DNA of 64,000 nt, taken from positions 186,001 through 250,000 of the forward strand of contig NZ_JADOVH010000004.1 of the NCBI RefSeq assembly GCF_015751965.1, written 5' to 3'. The notes under the pieces were generated by a model. That model was not told where the DNA came from. It did no database searches and was given only the letters and a program-made list of their open reading frames with translations. The stretch is from Frigoribacterium sp. CG_9.8. GTDB taxonomy: Bacteria; Actinomycetota; Actinomycetes; Actinomycetales; Microbacteriaceae. Of this stretch, positions 10,676 through 20,729 are shown piece after piece; positions within the stretch are counted from its first letter, which is position 1, and the number at the start of each line of letters is the position of its first letter. A program made the translations under genes and the position numbers.

Positions 10676-12376
10676 ATGCGCAAAAAATTCTCGAGCCGGT
10701 GGGGCGGCGTCTCACTGCGCACCAAGATCACCGGCGTGACCGTGCTTTTGGTCACTCTCGGCCTGCTCGTCGCGGGCGTGGGCACTATGACGGTGCTGCG
10801 CAACTACCTCCTCACCGACGCCGACACGAAGATGACGAAATACGCGTTGGCTGTGCCCGGCTACACCAAGGTCGGCGCAACAACCTGCGATGTCCTGCCC
10901 GGAATCAATGACTATTACCTCGCGGTGCTCGACACCAACGGCGATGAACTTTGTAATAACGGCGCGCTCACAACCGCGGCGCCCAAACTGCCAGCAATGC
11001 CATTCACTTCGGTGATCACGGCGGGCGGGGTTCCCTTCACCGTCTGGGATAAAGAGCGCGGCGACCAGTGGCGGATCGTCGCCGTTCCCCGCAACATCGT
11101 CAACTCGCCAGACTTCGTCACCGTAGTTGTCGCCGTCGACCTGAAGAGCTCAGACGACCTGATCAACCAGTTCCTCGTGATCTTCCTCGGCTTCGGGCTT
11201 GCGGTGATTGTGCTCGGCGCCGCACTCACCCGCTTGCTCGTGACATCCACCTTCGCCCCGCTGCGCCGCGTCGAAGCCACTGCCGCCGCGATTGCTGAGG
11301 GCGACTTCAGCCAGCGACTGCAGGGCGATACCCCGAACACTGAGGTCGGCCGGCTCAACCGCTCACTGAACACCATGCTCAATCGCATCGATCGGGCCTT
11401 CTCCGACCGCGCCCGCACCATCGACCAGATGCGCCGTTTTGTCGGGGATGCCAGTCACGAGTTGCGCACTCCGCTCGTCTCGGTGCGCGGCTATGCCGAG
11501 CTCTACCGGATGGGTGCGCTGGATAAACCCGAGGATGTGGCCCAGGCGATGGGACGCATTGAGAAGGAAGCCATTCGCATGGGCGAGCTCGTCTCGGACC
11601 TTCTCGAACTCGCCCGCATCGACGAGGCGAAGCCTCTCCAGCTGCGCGCCGTTGACCTCGTTCCGATCGCCTACGATGCCGCGCTGGACACCATGGCATC
11701 CGCCCCGAAGCGCACGGTGACTGTGATCGTAACGGCGGCACAGCCCATGTCGACGGATGCCCGGGCCGCCAGGATCGGCACCGCCGATTCGGTCGATACG
11801 ATTACCCCCGCACGCACATCGGGCAGCACCGCGACCACCAGCCCCATCCGGTTTGCCGGAGCGCAGCTCGCCCGTCTGCGCCGTCGGCAGGTGCGCGGTG
11901 AGATCGCGACGATGCCGATCGCGATCGACGCGATCAGCACAGCCACTGCGCCGACTGCCGTCCCGCTTGCCGAGGAACCCGCGGTCGTGCTCGCCGAAGA
12001 GAATAAGATTCGGCAGGTCGTGACAAACCTGATCGGCAACGCGACGCGCTTCACTCCGGACGACTCACCGCTCGAGCTCATCGTCTCTGTCGATGCAGCC
12101 CGGGGTGTGGGCGTGCTCGAGGTAGTGGACCACGGGGAGGGAATTCCTCCCCAGATTCGAGAAAATATCTTCCAGCGTTTCTGGCGCGCGGACTCCTCTC
12201 GCACCCGCGAGACCGGTGGCAGTGGGCTCGGGCTCGCGATCGTCTCCGGCATCATCGCGTCGCACCGGGGCGAAGTGACCGTGCGAGAGACCCCCGGAGG
12301 CGGAGCCACCTTTCGGATCAGCCTGCCGCTCCTCCCAGAGGGTTACACGCCGCCCGTTGTCCCCAAGCGTGACTGA
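10676..12376 (+). CDS. Sensor histidine kinase with an inserted low-complexity segment
   Basis: The ATG at 10676 (MRKKFSSRWGGVSLRTK) gives 566 residues; a longer frame from 10577 has no typical N-terminus. The layout is: membrane helix 1 (about 18-42), extracytoplasmic sensor (about 43-160), helix 2 (about 163-188), HAMP, then the H box with H261 (ASHELRTPLVSVRGYAEL), N box (RQVVTNLIGNATRFTP), G1 (VVDHGEGIPPQI), F box (FQRFWRADSS) and G2 (GGSGLGLAIVSGI). Between the dimerisation helices and the ATPase domain, about residues 355-437 form an unusual Ala/Thr-rich insertion with a basic core (LARLRRRQVRGE). It partners with the response regulator upstream. Confidence 0.9.
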   Translation: MRKKFSSRWGGVSLRTKITGVTVLLVTLGLLVAGVGTMTVLRNYLLTDADTKMTKYALAVPGYTKVGATTCDVLPGINDYYLAVLDTNGDELCNNGALTTAAPKLPAMPFTSVITAGGVPFTVWDKERGDQWRIVAVPRNIVNSPDFVTVVVAVDLKSSDDLINQFLVIFLGFGLAVIVLGAALTRLLVTSTFAPLRRVEATAAAIAEGDFSQRLQGDTPNTEVGRLNRSLNTMLNRIDRAFSDRARTIDQMRRFVGDASHELRTPLVSVRGYAELYRMGALDKPEDVAQAMGRIEKEAIRMGELVSDLLELARIDEAKPLQLRAVDLVPIAYDAALDTMASAPKRTVTVIVTAAQPMSTDARAARIGTADSVDTITPARTSGSTATTSPIRFAGAQLARLRRRQVRGEIATMPIAIDAISTATAPTAVPLAEEPAVVLAEENKIRQVVTNLIGNATRFTPDDSPLELIVSVDAARGVGVLEVVDHGEGIPPQIRENIFQRFWRADSSRTRETGGSGLGLAIVSGIIASHRGEVTVRETPGGGATFRISLPLLPEGYTPPVVPKRD

Positions 12377-12464
12377 CACCGCACGACAGTTTGTGACCGA
12401 GAGTTAGCGTGAAGGACGCGATCCCACCCATCCGGTGTGCGGACACGAACTCACGGAGGCACAC

Positions 12465-12755
12465 ATGACGCGCTATCAGGTCGACAGCGAAGCGGTACTC
12501 GCGGCGACAACCGCAGCCACAGCCACCATCGGCCGTATCCAGGGTGAGGTTGGTGCATTGCATGGCCAGCTCACCAGCCTGCAGGGGTCCTGGTCAGGCC
12601 CGGCGGCAACGGCGTTCCAGGGTGTGGTGATCGAGTGGAAGAGCCTCGAACAGCGCGTTGAAGAGGTGCTTGCCGCACTGAGCACCGGGCTCGGCCACGC
12701 CGGGCAACAGTATGCCGAGATCGAGGCGGCGAACACGCGGCTGTTCGCGCACTGA
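12465..12755 (+). CDS. WXG100 family protein (ESAT-6-like)
   Basis: This is a 96-residue helical-hairpin protein with the WSG turn (LQGSWSGPAATAFQGVV, about residues 41-50), a textbook WXG100 motif. The ATG at 12465 follows a strong ribosome site (ACGGAGGCACAC). WXG100 proteins are usually substrates or partners of type VII secretion, but no eccC or other ESX gene is in this window, so it is an orphan here. It ends before a strong hairpin shared with groL. Confidence 0.85.
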   Translation: MTRYQVDSEAVLAATTAATATIGRIQGEVGALHGQLTSLQGSWSGPAATAFQGVVIEWKSLEQRVEEVLAALSTGLGHAGQQYAEIEAANTRLFAH

Positions 12756-12852
12756 GCTGTTTGCGCACTGAGCTGGTCGGGTGCTCATCTTTTGACGATG
12801 GGTCGCGTGTCGGCCCGCGAAGGCTGCCCGTCATTTCTCGCGGCTGAACAAC

Positions 12853-12890
12853 GAAAGCAGGGCACCTCCCGAGGGAGACGCCCTGCTTTC
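12853..12890. terminator. Bidirectional hairpin terminator between WXG100 and groL
   Basis: A perfect 11-bp stem (GAAAGCAGGGC at 12853-12863 with GCCCTGCTTTC at 12880-12890) encloses a further CTCCC/GGGAG helix. It lies between two convergent genes, 26 bases from the groL stop. T-tracts are short on both sides, so it may be a strong hairpin block rather than a classical T-tail terminator. Confidence 0.75.
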
Positions 12891-12915
12891 TAATGCTGCT
12901 CTGGCTAGTACTGAC

Positions 12916-14614
<1,699 letters not shown>

Positions 14615-14620
14615 ACGATT

Positions 14621-14647
14621 CTGGCACTCTCCCACTGAGAGTGCAAG
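14621..14647. promoter_or_regulatory. Second CIRCE operator
   Basis: CTGGCACTC, nine bases, then GAGTGCAAG. The inner halves are perfect and the outermost bases diverge. It starts 7 bases beyond the first CIRCE, so the two copies lie 33 bases apart, about three helical turns. Confidence 0.88.
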
Positions 14648-14669
14648 TGAGCTACCGGCTCGTGAAGGA

Positions 14670-15770
14670 CTAACCGGGAGCGACGACAGAGACGGATCCT
14701 GCCAGAGGAATCAGCTCGATCCAGGTGTTACCGACCGCAAGGCGCACTGCGGCACCCGCGCTGTCGACGAGATGGATCGGATCCGTCGCCGACGCTTTCG
14801 ACCAGGTCGCTTGAACAGTGCGTCCGCCGCTCGAGATCGAGGCCTCACCCGAACCGATCAGGTTGGTCTTCGGCACGCCGAGGTCGGTGGTGACGCTGAC
14901 GCGGATCACGACAACATTCGTCGCGGAGAGCTGAGCACCGGCACTGTCCAAGTCGGGGCCAGCACCCTGAGAGCGGAGGAACACCACTCTCGACGCATCC
15001 CAGGTCCAGCTGCCGCTTGTGACACCGGAAAATGCATAGTTGACCACTGCTGTCGGGGTGCCAGCCGTCATGGCGGTCGACAGCGACGGGTCAGCAGAAT
15101 ATTGAAACTGTTGGGCAGGGGCAGCGATGCTGGTGTGCTGGGCAAGCAGCTCCTTCGCTTTCACCAGCACATTGTGCGGCGCTGACTTGGTCGGCGTGCG
15201 GAAGAAGGTGCTCGCAGTATCTGACTGACCGTGGATGGCGTTGTACACGGGCGTGGCACGCATGAGATCGACGAAACGCTGCTGACCGCCGGAATAGCAG
15301 ATGATGCCGCCGTAGGGTGAGGCGATGTCGGGATCCATCGGGCGGATGGATCGCACTGGCCCGAGCAGGTCCGGAATGGTGGACTGCCAGACCGCAAGGT
15401 ATCGGGTGAGTCCGCCCTCGACCAGCTCCTGGTAGACGATGTCCGTGCTCTCGAGACCGATCTGCGGCCGTGCAGCAGGCAGATTGTCGATCTTTGCCGC
15501 GATCGACGCGTGGTCGAGAGATCCGGCTGGCACCGTCGTCCCGCGCAGCGGAGCGATCGACGTGGGTGGTGGGGTGTAGATGCTCGGCGAGGGAGTCGGG
15601 GTAGCAGACCGCGTGGTCGAGGAAGTCGGTGTGGCCTTGGCCGGCACGCACCCCGCGATGGCGAGGCTGAGTCCGATGGCGAGCGTGACCGAAAGCACCG
15701 CCCGAATGTGTGTCGGTAAACAATCTGGTGACCGTGCCGGGGACCCTGCCGAAGTGTGCTTCACCGCCAC
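14670..15770 (-). CDS. DUF3048 domain lipoprotein (YerB-like)
   Basis: This 366-residue protein has an N-terminal lipoprotein signal: a hydrophobic stretch ending in the lipobox LAIAGC (Cys about residue 41), then a Ser/Thr/Pro-rich linker, then the DUF3048 domain with its marks RPQIGLESTDIVYQELVEGG, RYLAVWQST and GPVRSIRPMD. It is secreted and anchored to the outer face of the membrane. The function of the family is unknown. The start (GTG 15770) is uncertain because no clear ribosome site is present; a start 15-20 residues later would still leave a signal peptide. Confidence 0.88.
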   Translation of the reverse strand: MAVKHTSAGSPARSPDCLPTHIRAVLSVTLAIGLSLAIAGCVPAKATPTSSTTRSATPTPSPSIYTPPPTSIAPLRGTTVPAGSLDHASIAAKIDNLPAARPQIGLESTDIVYQELVEGGLTRYLAVWQSTIPDLLGPVRSIRPMDPDIASPYGGIICYSGGQQRFVDLMRATPVYNAIHGQSDTASTFFRTPTKSAPHNVLVKAKELLAQHTSIAAPAQQFQYSADPSLSTAMTAGTPTAVVNYAFSGVTSGSWTWDASRVVFLRSQGAGPDLDSAGAQLSATNVVVIRVSVTTDLGVPKTNLIGSGEASISSGGRTVQATWSKASATDPIHLVDSAGAAVRLAVGNTWIELIPLAGSVSVVAPG

Positions 15771-15947
15771 AGACTAACGTCGCGCTACCGCCGAGAGGCA
15801 GTGACACGGGGTTATTCGCGCAGTCCCACCGATGTGGACTGTGGCGCAGTGGCGCCGGCGCCACTCTCGAGGACATTGCCTCGGCGGATCAGCCCAAAGA
15901 TCCGCACCCAGATCCGCACTCAGATCCGCTTGCTGGATCAACGCGGA

Positions 15948-16514
15948 TCAGCCTGCAGGAAGCACGTAGTCGCTGCCAAGCACCACTGTTATCGGTGATC
16001 CGGGATAGGCCGGCGAGAGGCGGATCTCACCGACCTTGAGCGACAGCACCATCGCGCGCGCCGCCGCTTCGTTGGCGGCAACACCGTAGTAGACCACTGT
16101 TGCGGTGATGTTTGTGGCGCCGGCGTTTGTGCGCGACCCCACCTGCTCTGAGGCCCCGGCCCATCCCTGTGTGACGAGATTATTGCCGACCGCGGTAGCG
16201 AGACCCGGCCGCGTCGTGCCATTCAGAACGGAGATCGGCAGTGCCGGATCGATCTTTGCCTCGATGGTGGTGGTGGTCGGGGTGGGTGATGGGGTGTCAC
16301 TCGCTGGTGCAGTCTGTGCGGCGAACGGAAGGTCGATGGTGCCGCGGATCACGGCGAGTCCGTATAGCCCGGCTGCGACCAGAACGCCAGTAGCAAGCGC
16401 AGCCCAGGCGAAGGCGATCCAGCCGTGGCTCCGCGTCGAAGCCGACCGGTGGGCACCGGTGCGCAACAGGTCGTCGGGAACGCTGTCGAAGCGGTCTGGG
16501 GGTGTGGTCGCCAT
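15948..16514 (-). CDS. LytR C-terminal domain membrane protein
   Basis: This 188-residue protein has an N-terminal cytoplasmic tail, one membrane helix (about 31-56), a Thr/Pro-rich linker and then the LytR_C domain (about 90-188) with VLNGTTRPGLATAVGNNL and a C-terminal VVLGSDYV. This stand-alone LytR_C architecture is common in actinobacteria. It presumably faces the cell wall; its exact role is unknown. It is the second gene after DUF3263 in a minus-strand run, with 21 bases between them. Confidence 0.88.
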   Translation of the reverse strand: MATTPPDRFDSVPDDLLRTGAHRSASTRSHGWIAFAWAALATGVLVAAGLYGLAVIRGTIDLPFAAQTAPASDTPSPTPTTTTIEAKIDPALPISVLNGTTRPGLATAVGNNLVTQGWAGASEQVGSRTNAGATNITATVVYYGVAANEAAARAMVLSLKVGEIRLSPAYPGSPITVVLGSDYVLPAG

Positions 16515-16535
16515 CAGTTCTTTTCGTCGCGTGGG

Positions 16536-16934
16536 TTACTGGTGTGTGGAGTCGGAGGTGCCGAGAACCCGGGCGGATCGCGCGTCGGTGCGGGCATCCC
16601 GCAGCCTCTGCAGCCGCCTCACCAGCAGTGGATCGAAAGCGATGGCTTCCGGCCGGTCGAGCGCCACGTTCAGCAGTTGATAATACCGGGCTACCGGAAG
16701 ATCGAACTCCGCGCGGATCGCCGCCTCTTTCGCACCGGCGTGCGCCCACAATTGCCGTTCGAACACGAGAATCTGCTGCTCACGTTCGGAAAGAGCAGTG
16801 GGCACAGCAGGTATCGACTTCGCCGACGGTCCTTCGGCTGGCACTGTTTCGGCTGGCACTGTTTCGGCTGGCACTGTTTCGGCTGGCACTGTTTCGGCTG
16901 GCACTGTTTCGGCTGGCACTGTTTCGGCTGGCAC
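16536..16934 (-). CDS. DUF3263 protein starting in a pentapeptide repeat
   Basis: The core (LSEREQQILVFERQLWAHAGAK followed by the RYYQLLN and DPLLVRRLQRLRD segments) is DUF3263, a small actinobacterial family predicted to bind DNA. The frame is open up to 17027, but the best start is the GTG at 16934: it has a GGAGG site seven bases away, and the sequence further upstream has none. With this start the protein has 132 residues and begins with seven copies of V-P-A-E-T. Each repeat unit carries a GTG, but only the first has a ribosome site. The repeat has no known role. Confidence 0.75.
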   Translation of the reverse strand: MPAETVPAETVPAETVPAETVPAETVPAETVPAEGPSAKSIPAVPTALSEREQQILVFERQLWAHAGAKEAAIRAEFDLPVARYYQLLNVALDRPEAIAFDPLLVRRLQRLRDARTDARSARVLGTSDSTHQ

Positions 16935-16937
16935 TGT
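16833..16937 (-). repeat. Seven perfect 15-bp tandem repeats
   Basis: The unit TTCGGCTGGCACTGT is repeated seven times without change at 16833-16937. It encodes the N-terminal (VPAET)n array of the DUF3263 protein on the minus strand. Such identity implies recent expansion. Confidence 0.97.
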
Positions 16938-17033
16938 TCTCCCTCCGCTCTGCCGCAATACTAGGGCTGGCTCGCTGTGGAAAGTCGGATGCCTCGCGCA
17001 CGCCGAGATTATGGAAGGGCGTGGCACGCGATG

Positions 17034-17996
17034 TCACCTGCCGGCGATCCAGTCGAGTGACTGGCCGTGCGGGCCGGTAAACGCGAGTGGCACCTCGTCG
17101 AGCGCGAGCACGAAGCGCCCGTCGGAGCCATGGTCATCGGGTAGCGCCGCTCGAACGGTCGGCAGGCCCCGTACCCCCTCGAGTGAGATCCAGCGGACAC
17201 CGAGGGCGCGCACGGATTCCACGAATCGCATGCGCTCCGCGAACGGCAGATAGACGAGCACCGCACTCGTGAGCACGACGAGAGTTGCATCAGATGGAGC
17301 CTCTGCGGCAAGGGAGGCCAGCTCCGAGGCATCCGCCCGAACAAGAAAAGGCGGATCTTCAGCGGCAATACGAATGGCGGCGCGCAGCCGTGCACGACGT
17401 TCGTGCTGTTCCGGCCAGACCAGCGTCTCGAGCCAGTGCGTATCGCCTGCGTTTCGCACATCGAGGGGGCGACGATCGAGACCCGCCCGCCAGACGACGT
17501 TCGGCAGCGAGACGGGCCCGGGCAGGTTCCCCGCCGTCGTGCACTGGAGCAGCACTTCACTCGGCCCAGTCGCGGGATCGATGTGTATCCCGTCGTCGTA
17601 GGAGTAGCTGTAGCGGTCGGGGAAGAGGCAGAGGCCAGCGCTGGCGCCGACTTCGAGTAGCGCAAGGGGACCGGGGATAAGCGCCAGCGCCGGAAGCAGG
17701 GTTGCACAGCGCCTCGCCTCATTGGTCTGGGTGCTGCGGGCATGAGCCTCCGGCACGACCGCAGACCAGTGCTGCACGAGCCAGCGCCGAAATCGCGGAT
17801 AGTCCCCCTCTGGAGCCCCGAGCAGTCGAGCGCAGGCGAAGACAAGATTGGGCTGCCGCTTCTGCAGCGGCAGCTCGTCAATGAGAGCGATCAGCTCCGG
17901 ATCATCAGCAACACCGAGTGCCCACTGCTCATAAATGGCTGATTGCCCACGCGCCTCCAGCTCACCGAAGTTGCGATACCACAGAGAGGTATCCAC
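17034..17996 (-). CDS. DUF2332 family protein
   Basis: This 320-residue actinobacterial protein of DUF2332 contains LALLEVGASAGLCLFPDRYSY, resembling a methyltransferase glycine-rich loop, then WRAGLDRRPLDVRN and VVLTSAVLVYLPFAERMRF. The glycine motif and strand order suggest a Rossmann fold that could bind S-adenosylmethionine, but activity has not been established as far as I know. GTG 17996 directly abuts the stop of the upstream GNAT gene, so the two are co-transcribed. Confidence 0.83.
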   Translation of the reverse strand: MDTSLWYRNFGELEARGQSAIYEQWALGVADDPELIALIDELPLQKRQPNLVFACARLLGAPEGDYPRFRRWLVQHWSAVVPEAHARSTQTNEARRCATLLPALALIPGPLALLEVGASAGLCLFPDRYSYSYDDGIHIDPATGPSEVLLQCTTAGNLPGPVSLPNVVWRAGLDRRPLDVRNAGDTHWLETLVWPEQHERRARLRAAIRIAAEDPPFLVRADASELASLAAEAPSDATLVVLTSAVLVYLPFAERMRFVESVRALGVRWISLEGVRGLPTVRAALPDDHGSDGRFVLALDEVPLAFTGPHGQSLDWIAGR

Positions 17997-18455
17997 TCAG
18001 CGGCCTGCGCGGTACATCGAGATGTGCGGGATGCTCGCCTCGATGTAACTCTCGCCGAAAGACTCGAATCCGAACTTTGCGTAGAGCGGAGCAATGTACT
18101 CCTGGGAGTGCAACAGCATCGACTCGTGACCGTGCTGCTGAATCACCCGGGTGACGAGCAGCTGTGCGAGGCCCTCGCCGCGACGATCCGCCCGCACGAC
18201 TACCCGGCCAAATGTATGGCGGGCGTCGAGATGTGAAGCCCTCGCGTCCACCAGCACGCGCAGGTAGGCTGCGGGGCCCGTGGAATCCGCAATCCACAGA
18301 TGTTCGGTGGTGGCTTCTTGATCGCGGTTGTCGAGTTCTTCCTCGTCGATCCGCTGCTCGACAAAGAACACATCGGTGCGCAGCTTGAGAAGCGAATAGA
18401 GCTCGAGGGTTGTGAGTTGACCCCATGATTTATGGACGAGGGAACATTCCGGCAT
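17997..18455 (-). CDS. GNAT acetyltransferase, ElaA type
   Basis: The ATG at 18455 (MPECSLVHKSWGQL) gives 152 residues; the frame is open further upstream but overlaps the divergent msrB promoter. ELYSLLKLRTDVFFVEQ and FGRVVVRADRRGEGLAQLL (acetyl-CoA-binding R/Q-x-x-G-x-G/A loop) mark the ElaA branch of GNAT acetyltransferases. The substrate is not known. Confidence 0.87.
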   Translation of the reverse strand: MPECSLVHKSWGQLTTLELYSLLKLRTDVFFVEQRIDEEELDNRDQEATTEHLWIADSTGPAAYLRVLVDARASHLDARHTFGRVVVRADRRGEGLAQLLVTRVIQQHGHESMLLHSQEYIAPLYAKFGFESFGESYIEASIPHISMYRAGR

Positions 18456-18510
18456 GGTGCCGAGTTTAATGAGAAGTAGCACCGCGAAAGATTGCGAAAG
18501 GACCAATCTC

Positions 18511-18933
18511 ATGAGTAAGAACACTGATCCGACCCAGTACCCGATCGCCAAGACCGACTCCGAGTGGCGGGCCGAACTCGACCCCACCCGATTCTCGATC
18601 CTGCGCGAGGCCGCCACAGAGCGTGCCTTCTCGGGTGCGTTGCTCGATGAGAAGCGTGCCGGGGTCTACACCTGTGGCGCCTGCCACGCCGATCTCTTTG
18701 CAAGCAATACGAAGTTCGAATCCGGATCGGGCTGGCCCAGCTTTTATGAGTCGGTCAACCCCGACGCCGTGATCCTGAAGACCGATAAGAGCCTGTTCAT
18801 GACCCGCACCGAGGTGCTCTGCGCGAATTGCGGTTCGCACCTCGGGCACCTTTTCGATGACGCCCACCAGACTCCGACCGGTGACCGGTATTGCATGAAC
18901 TCGCTTTCCTTGGACTTCACGCAGGAGGACTGA
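18511..18933 (+). CDS. msrB: Peptide-methionine (R)-S-oxide reductase
   Basis: This 140-residue enzyme repairs oxidised methionine (R-sulfoxide). Both zinc CxxC pairs (CGAC and CANC) and the catalytic cysteine in RYCMNSLSLDF are present, with the FESGSGWPSFY substrate loop. ATG 18511 follows a GAAAGGACC ribosome site. The next gene, a nitroreductase, starts eight bases after the stop, so both are in one transcript, consistent with a redox-stress role. Confidence 0.96.
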   Translation: MSKNTDPTQYPIAKTDSEWRAELDPTRFSILREAATERAFSGALLDEKRAGVYTCGACHADLFASNTKFESGSGWPSFYESVNPDAVILKTDKSLFMTRTEVLCANCGSHLGHLFDDAHQTPTGDRYCMNSLSLDFTQED

Positions 18934-18940
18934 GGCTCCG

Positions 18941-19486
18941 ATGTCACTACTGGATGCCGTCCGCCGCCGCCGCTCGCAACCCATTGTGACGGCCGAGGCG
19001 CCCAGTCACGACGAACTGCTGCCGCTGGTGACAGCCGCAGCCTGCGCGGCCGACCACGGGGCGCTCACGCCTTGGCGCCTGATCGAACTGCGGGGTGATG
19101 CCCGCGCCCGCCTCGGTACCGCTCTTGCAGAGGCGAGCCGGGCGGAGGCCGGAGATGCCACGAAAATCGCCGCCAAGCCGATGCGCGCACCCCTCCTCAT
19201 CGCCGTGGTCGTGACGGTGCAGCCAAATCCCAAGATTGCTGACTGGGAGCAGGAGGCCGGGGCGGCCGGTGTCGCCCACATGCTCAGCCTGTTACTGGAC
19301 GACGCAGGCTGGGGCGTGATGTGGCGTTCCGGTCAACTCACCCGGTCGCAGCCTGTCCGGGTGCTGCACGGACTCGCCGACAATGAGCAACTGCTCGGTT
19401 GGCTGTACGTCGGTGGACGGCCAGAACGCGAGAAGCCGGGAGAGCGCGCCGTATTTCCTGCGGAGCGCTACCTCAGCGTGCTCTGA
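18941..19486 (+). CDS. Nitroreductase family protein (YdjA-like)
   Basis: This 181-residue FMN-dependent oxidoreductase fold begins LLDAVRRRRSQP (the RRS FMN-phosphate motif), followed by the CAADHGALTPWRLIELRG region, GAAGVAHMLSLLLDDAGWGVMW and LLGWLYVGGRP. The short length and motif order match the YdjA/TM1586 branch. The natural substrate is unknown. It is coupled to msrB. Confidence 0.85.
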   Translation: MSLLDAVRRRRSQPIVTAEAPSHDELLPLVTAAACAADHGALTPWRLIELRGDARARLGTALAEASRAEAGDATKIAAKPMRAPLLIAVVVTVQPNPKIADWEQEAGAAGVAHMLSLLLDDAGWGVMWRSGQLTRSQPVRVLHGLADNEQLLGWLYVGGRPEREKPGERAVFPAERYLSVL

Positions 19487-19524
19487 GTCTTCAGCGTGCC
19501 CCGCCCCTCAGCGGGGTCCGGCCT

Positions 19525-20499
19525 TCAGCGCGGTCCGGCTCCGCGAGTCCTGAGTTTTCGCGAGGGGATCGCAGCGATCACGACGGCCACCAGCGTGAGC
19601 AGCGTGCCGACGACGGTGGAGGCCACGATCACCTGGCCGGCGACCGGCAGGACAACATCGAGCACGAGCGACATCACAAGCTGGCCGGCAACCGACCCGA
19701 GTCCAAGCAGCAGAACTCCTGTGACGCGAACGACGATCACCGCAGCGCCGATAAAAATTGCACCGATCAGGCCGCCAAGGTACAGCACGGGGTTGGTCGG
19801 CATACGGTCAGGAAGCCCGACAATTGCCGAGTGCACCAGGCTGGCCACGAGAAGCACGCTCGTGCCGACAAGGAAGTTCATGAAGGTCGCTGTGAGCGCC
19901 GACCCTGCGATCCGGCGCACCTGGCCGTTGACGGCCTGTTGGATGGCCACTGCAAGCCCTGCCGCAAAGGGCAGCAGAAGCATCCACGCCGGGATGTCAG
20001 CGCCGAACCCCGCTGACACGGCCACACCGACCGCCACGAGAGCCAGCGCTGAGCCGACCAGACGGGTGACGGTGATCGCAGCCGGCGGGGTGTTGCCGAT
20101 GCCGTTGCGATCGATCAGGAGTCCGCTGATGGTCTGGCCGCAGACCACGGCGACGGTGAACAGCGCGATGCCAAGCACCGCACCGGTGACCCCCTGAGCG
20201 AGCACGAACAGGCCCCCGCCCGCTCCCCCGCACAGGTACCACCACGGAGTCGTTCCCTCGCGCACAGAGGCGAGTGCCTTCGAGAGGCCGCGGCGACCCG
20301 GTGCCCACACGGCGACCGCAACGAGCAGGATGACAAGGCCAGAGCCAAAGGAGATGACCGCGGCGAGGTAGCCGTCACCGAGGGCCCGACCGAGCTCTCC
20401 GTTCACCCGCGACTGGGTCGCAGTGAACACTCCCACCAGCACAGCCCCCGCCACACCGATGGCGACAGCCGTGCGGGAGTGCGCGGCGTCGGTCGTCAT
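19525..20499 (-). CDS. DMT-superfamily transporter with two DUF606 (YdcZ) repeats
   Basis: This 324-residue integral membrane protein has ten predicted hydrophobic helices in two homologous halves. Each half has the DUF606/YdcZ signature (GVFTATQSRVNGELGRALG and GLAVAIQQAVNGQVRRIAG; compare the Q-x-x-x-N-G motif). It is probably an exporter of small metabolites. It is convergent with the nitroreductase gene and there is no evident partner. Confidence 0.85.
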   Translation of the reverse strand: MTTDAAHSRTAVAIGVAGAVLVGVFTATQSRVNGELGRALGDGYLAAVISFGSGLVILLVAVAVWAPGRRGLSKALASVREGTTPWWYLCGGAGGGLFVLAQGVTGAVLGIALFTVAVVCGQTISGLLIDRNGIGNTPPAAITVTRLVGSALALVAVGVAVSAGFGADIPAWMLLLPFAAGLAVAIQQAVNGQVRRIAGSALTATFMNFLVGTSVLLVASLVHSAIVGLPDRMPTNPVLYLGGLIGAIFIGAAVIVVRVTGVLLLGLGSVAGQLVMSLVLDVVLPVAGQVIVASTVVGTLLTLVAVVIAAIPSRKLRTRGAGPR

Positions 20500-20563
20500 T
20501 GGGCCAAGGTTATCGGCCGCGGCATCCCATCCGGTGCAAGCCCCGTAATATGGAGACCCGTTC

Positions 20564-20638
20564 GCCCCCTTAGCTCAGCCCGGCCAGAGCAGCTCACTTG
20601 TAATGAGCAGGTCAACGGTTCGAATCCGTTAGGGGGCT
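20564..20638 (+). tRNA. tRNA-Thr (TGT anticodon)
   Basis: A full 75-base cloverleaf: acceptor GCCCCCT/AGGGGGC, D arm GCTC/GAGC, anticodon stem GCTCA/TGAGC with loop CTTGTAA (anticodon TGT at 20599-20601, reading ACA), T arm AACGG-TTCGAAT-CCGTT and discriminator T. CCA is not encoded. Confidence 0.97.
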
Positions 20639-20652
20639 CCGTAATTCGCGAG

Positions 20653-20719
20653 ACCATCTCCCGTTCTTGCGGCCGTCTCGCGATCTCAACATGCGGGTGG
20701 TCGGAAAAACGGGAGGTGG
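20653..20719. repeat. Long-stem inverted repeat element, copy 1
   Basis: ACCATCTCCCGTTCTTGCGG on the left pairs with a GGTCGGAAAAACGGGAGGTG-type arm on the right (a few mismatches, central 20-base loop). It is related to the elements at 31718-31783 and 33389-33456. It lies between tRNA-Thr (+) and the convergent DsbA-like gene (-), so it may end transcripts from both sides. Confidence 0.75.
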
Positions 20720-20729
20720 GTGCTGCAGA

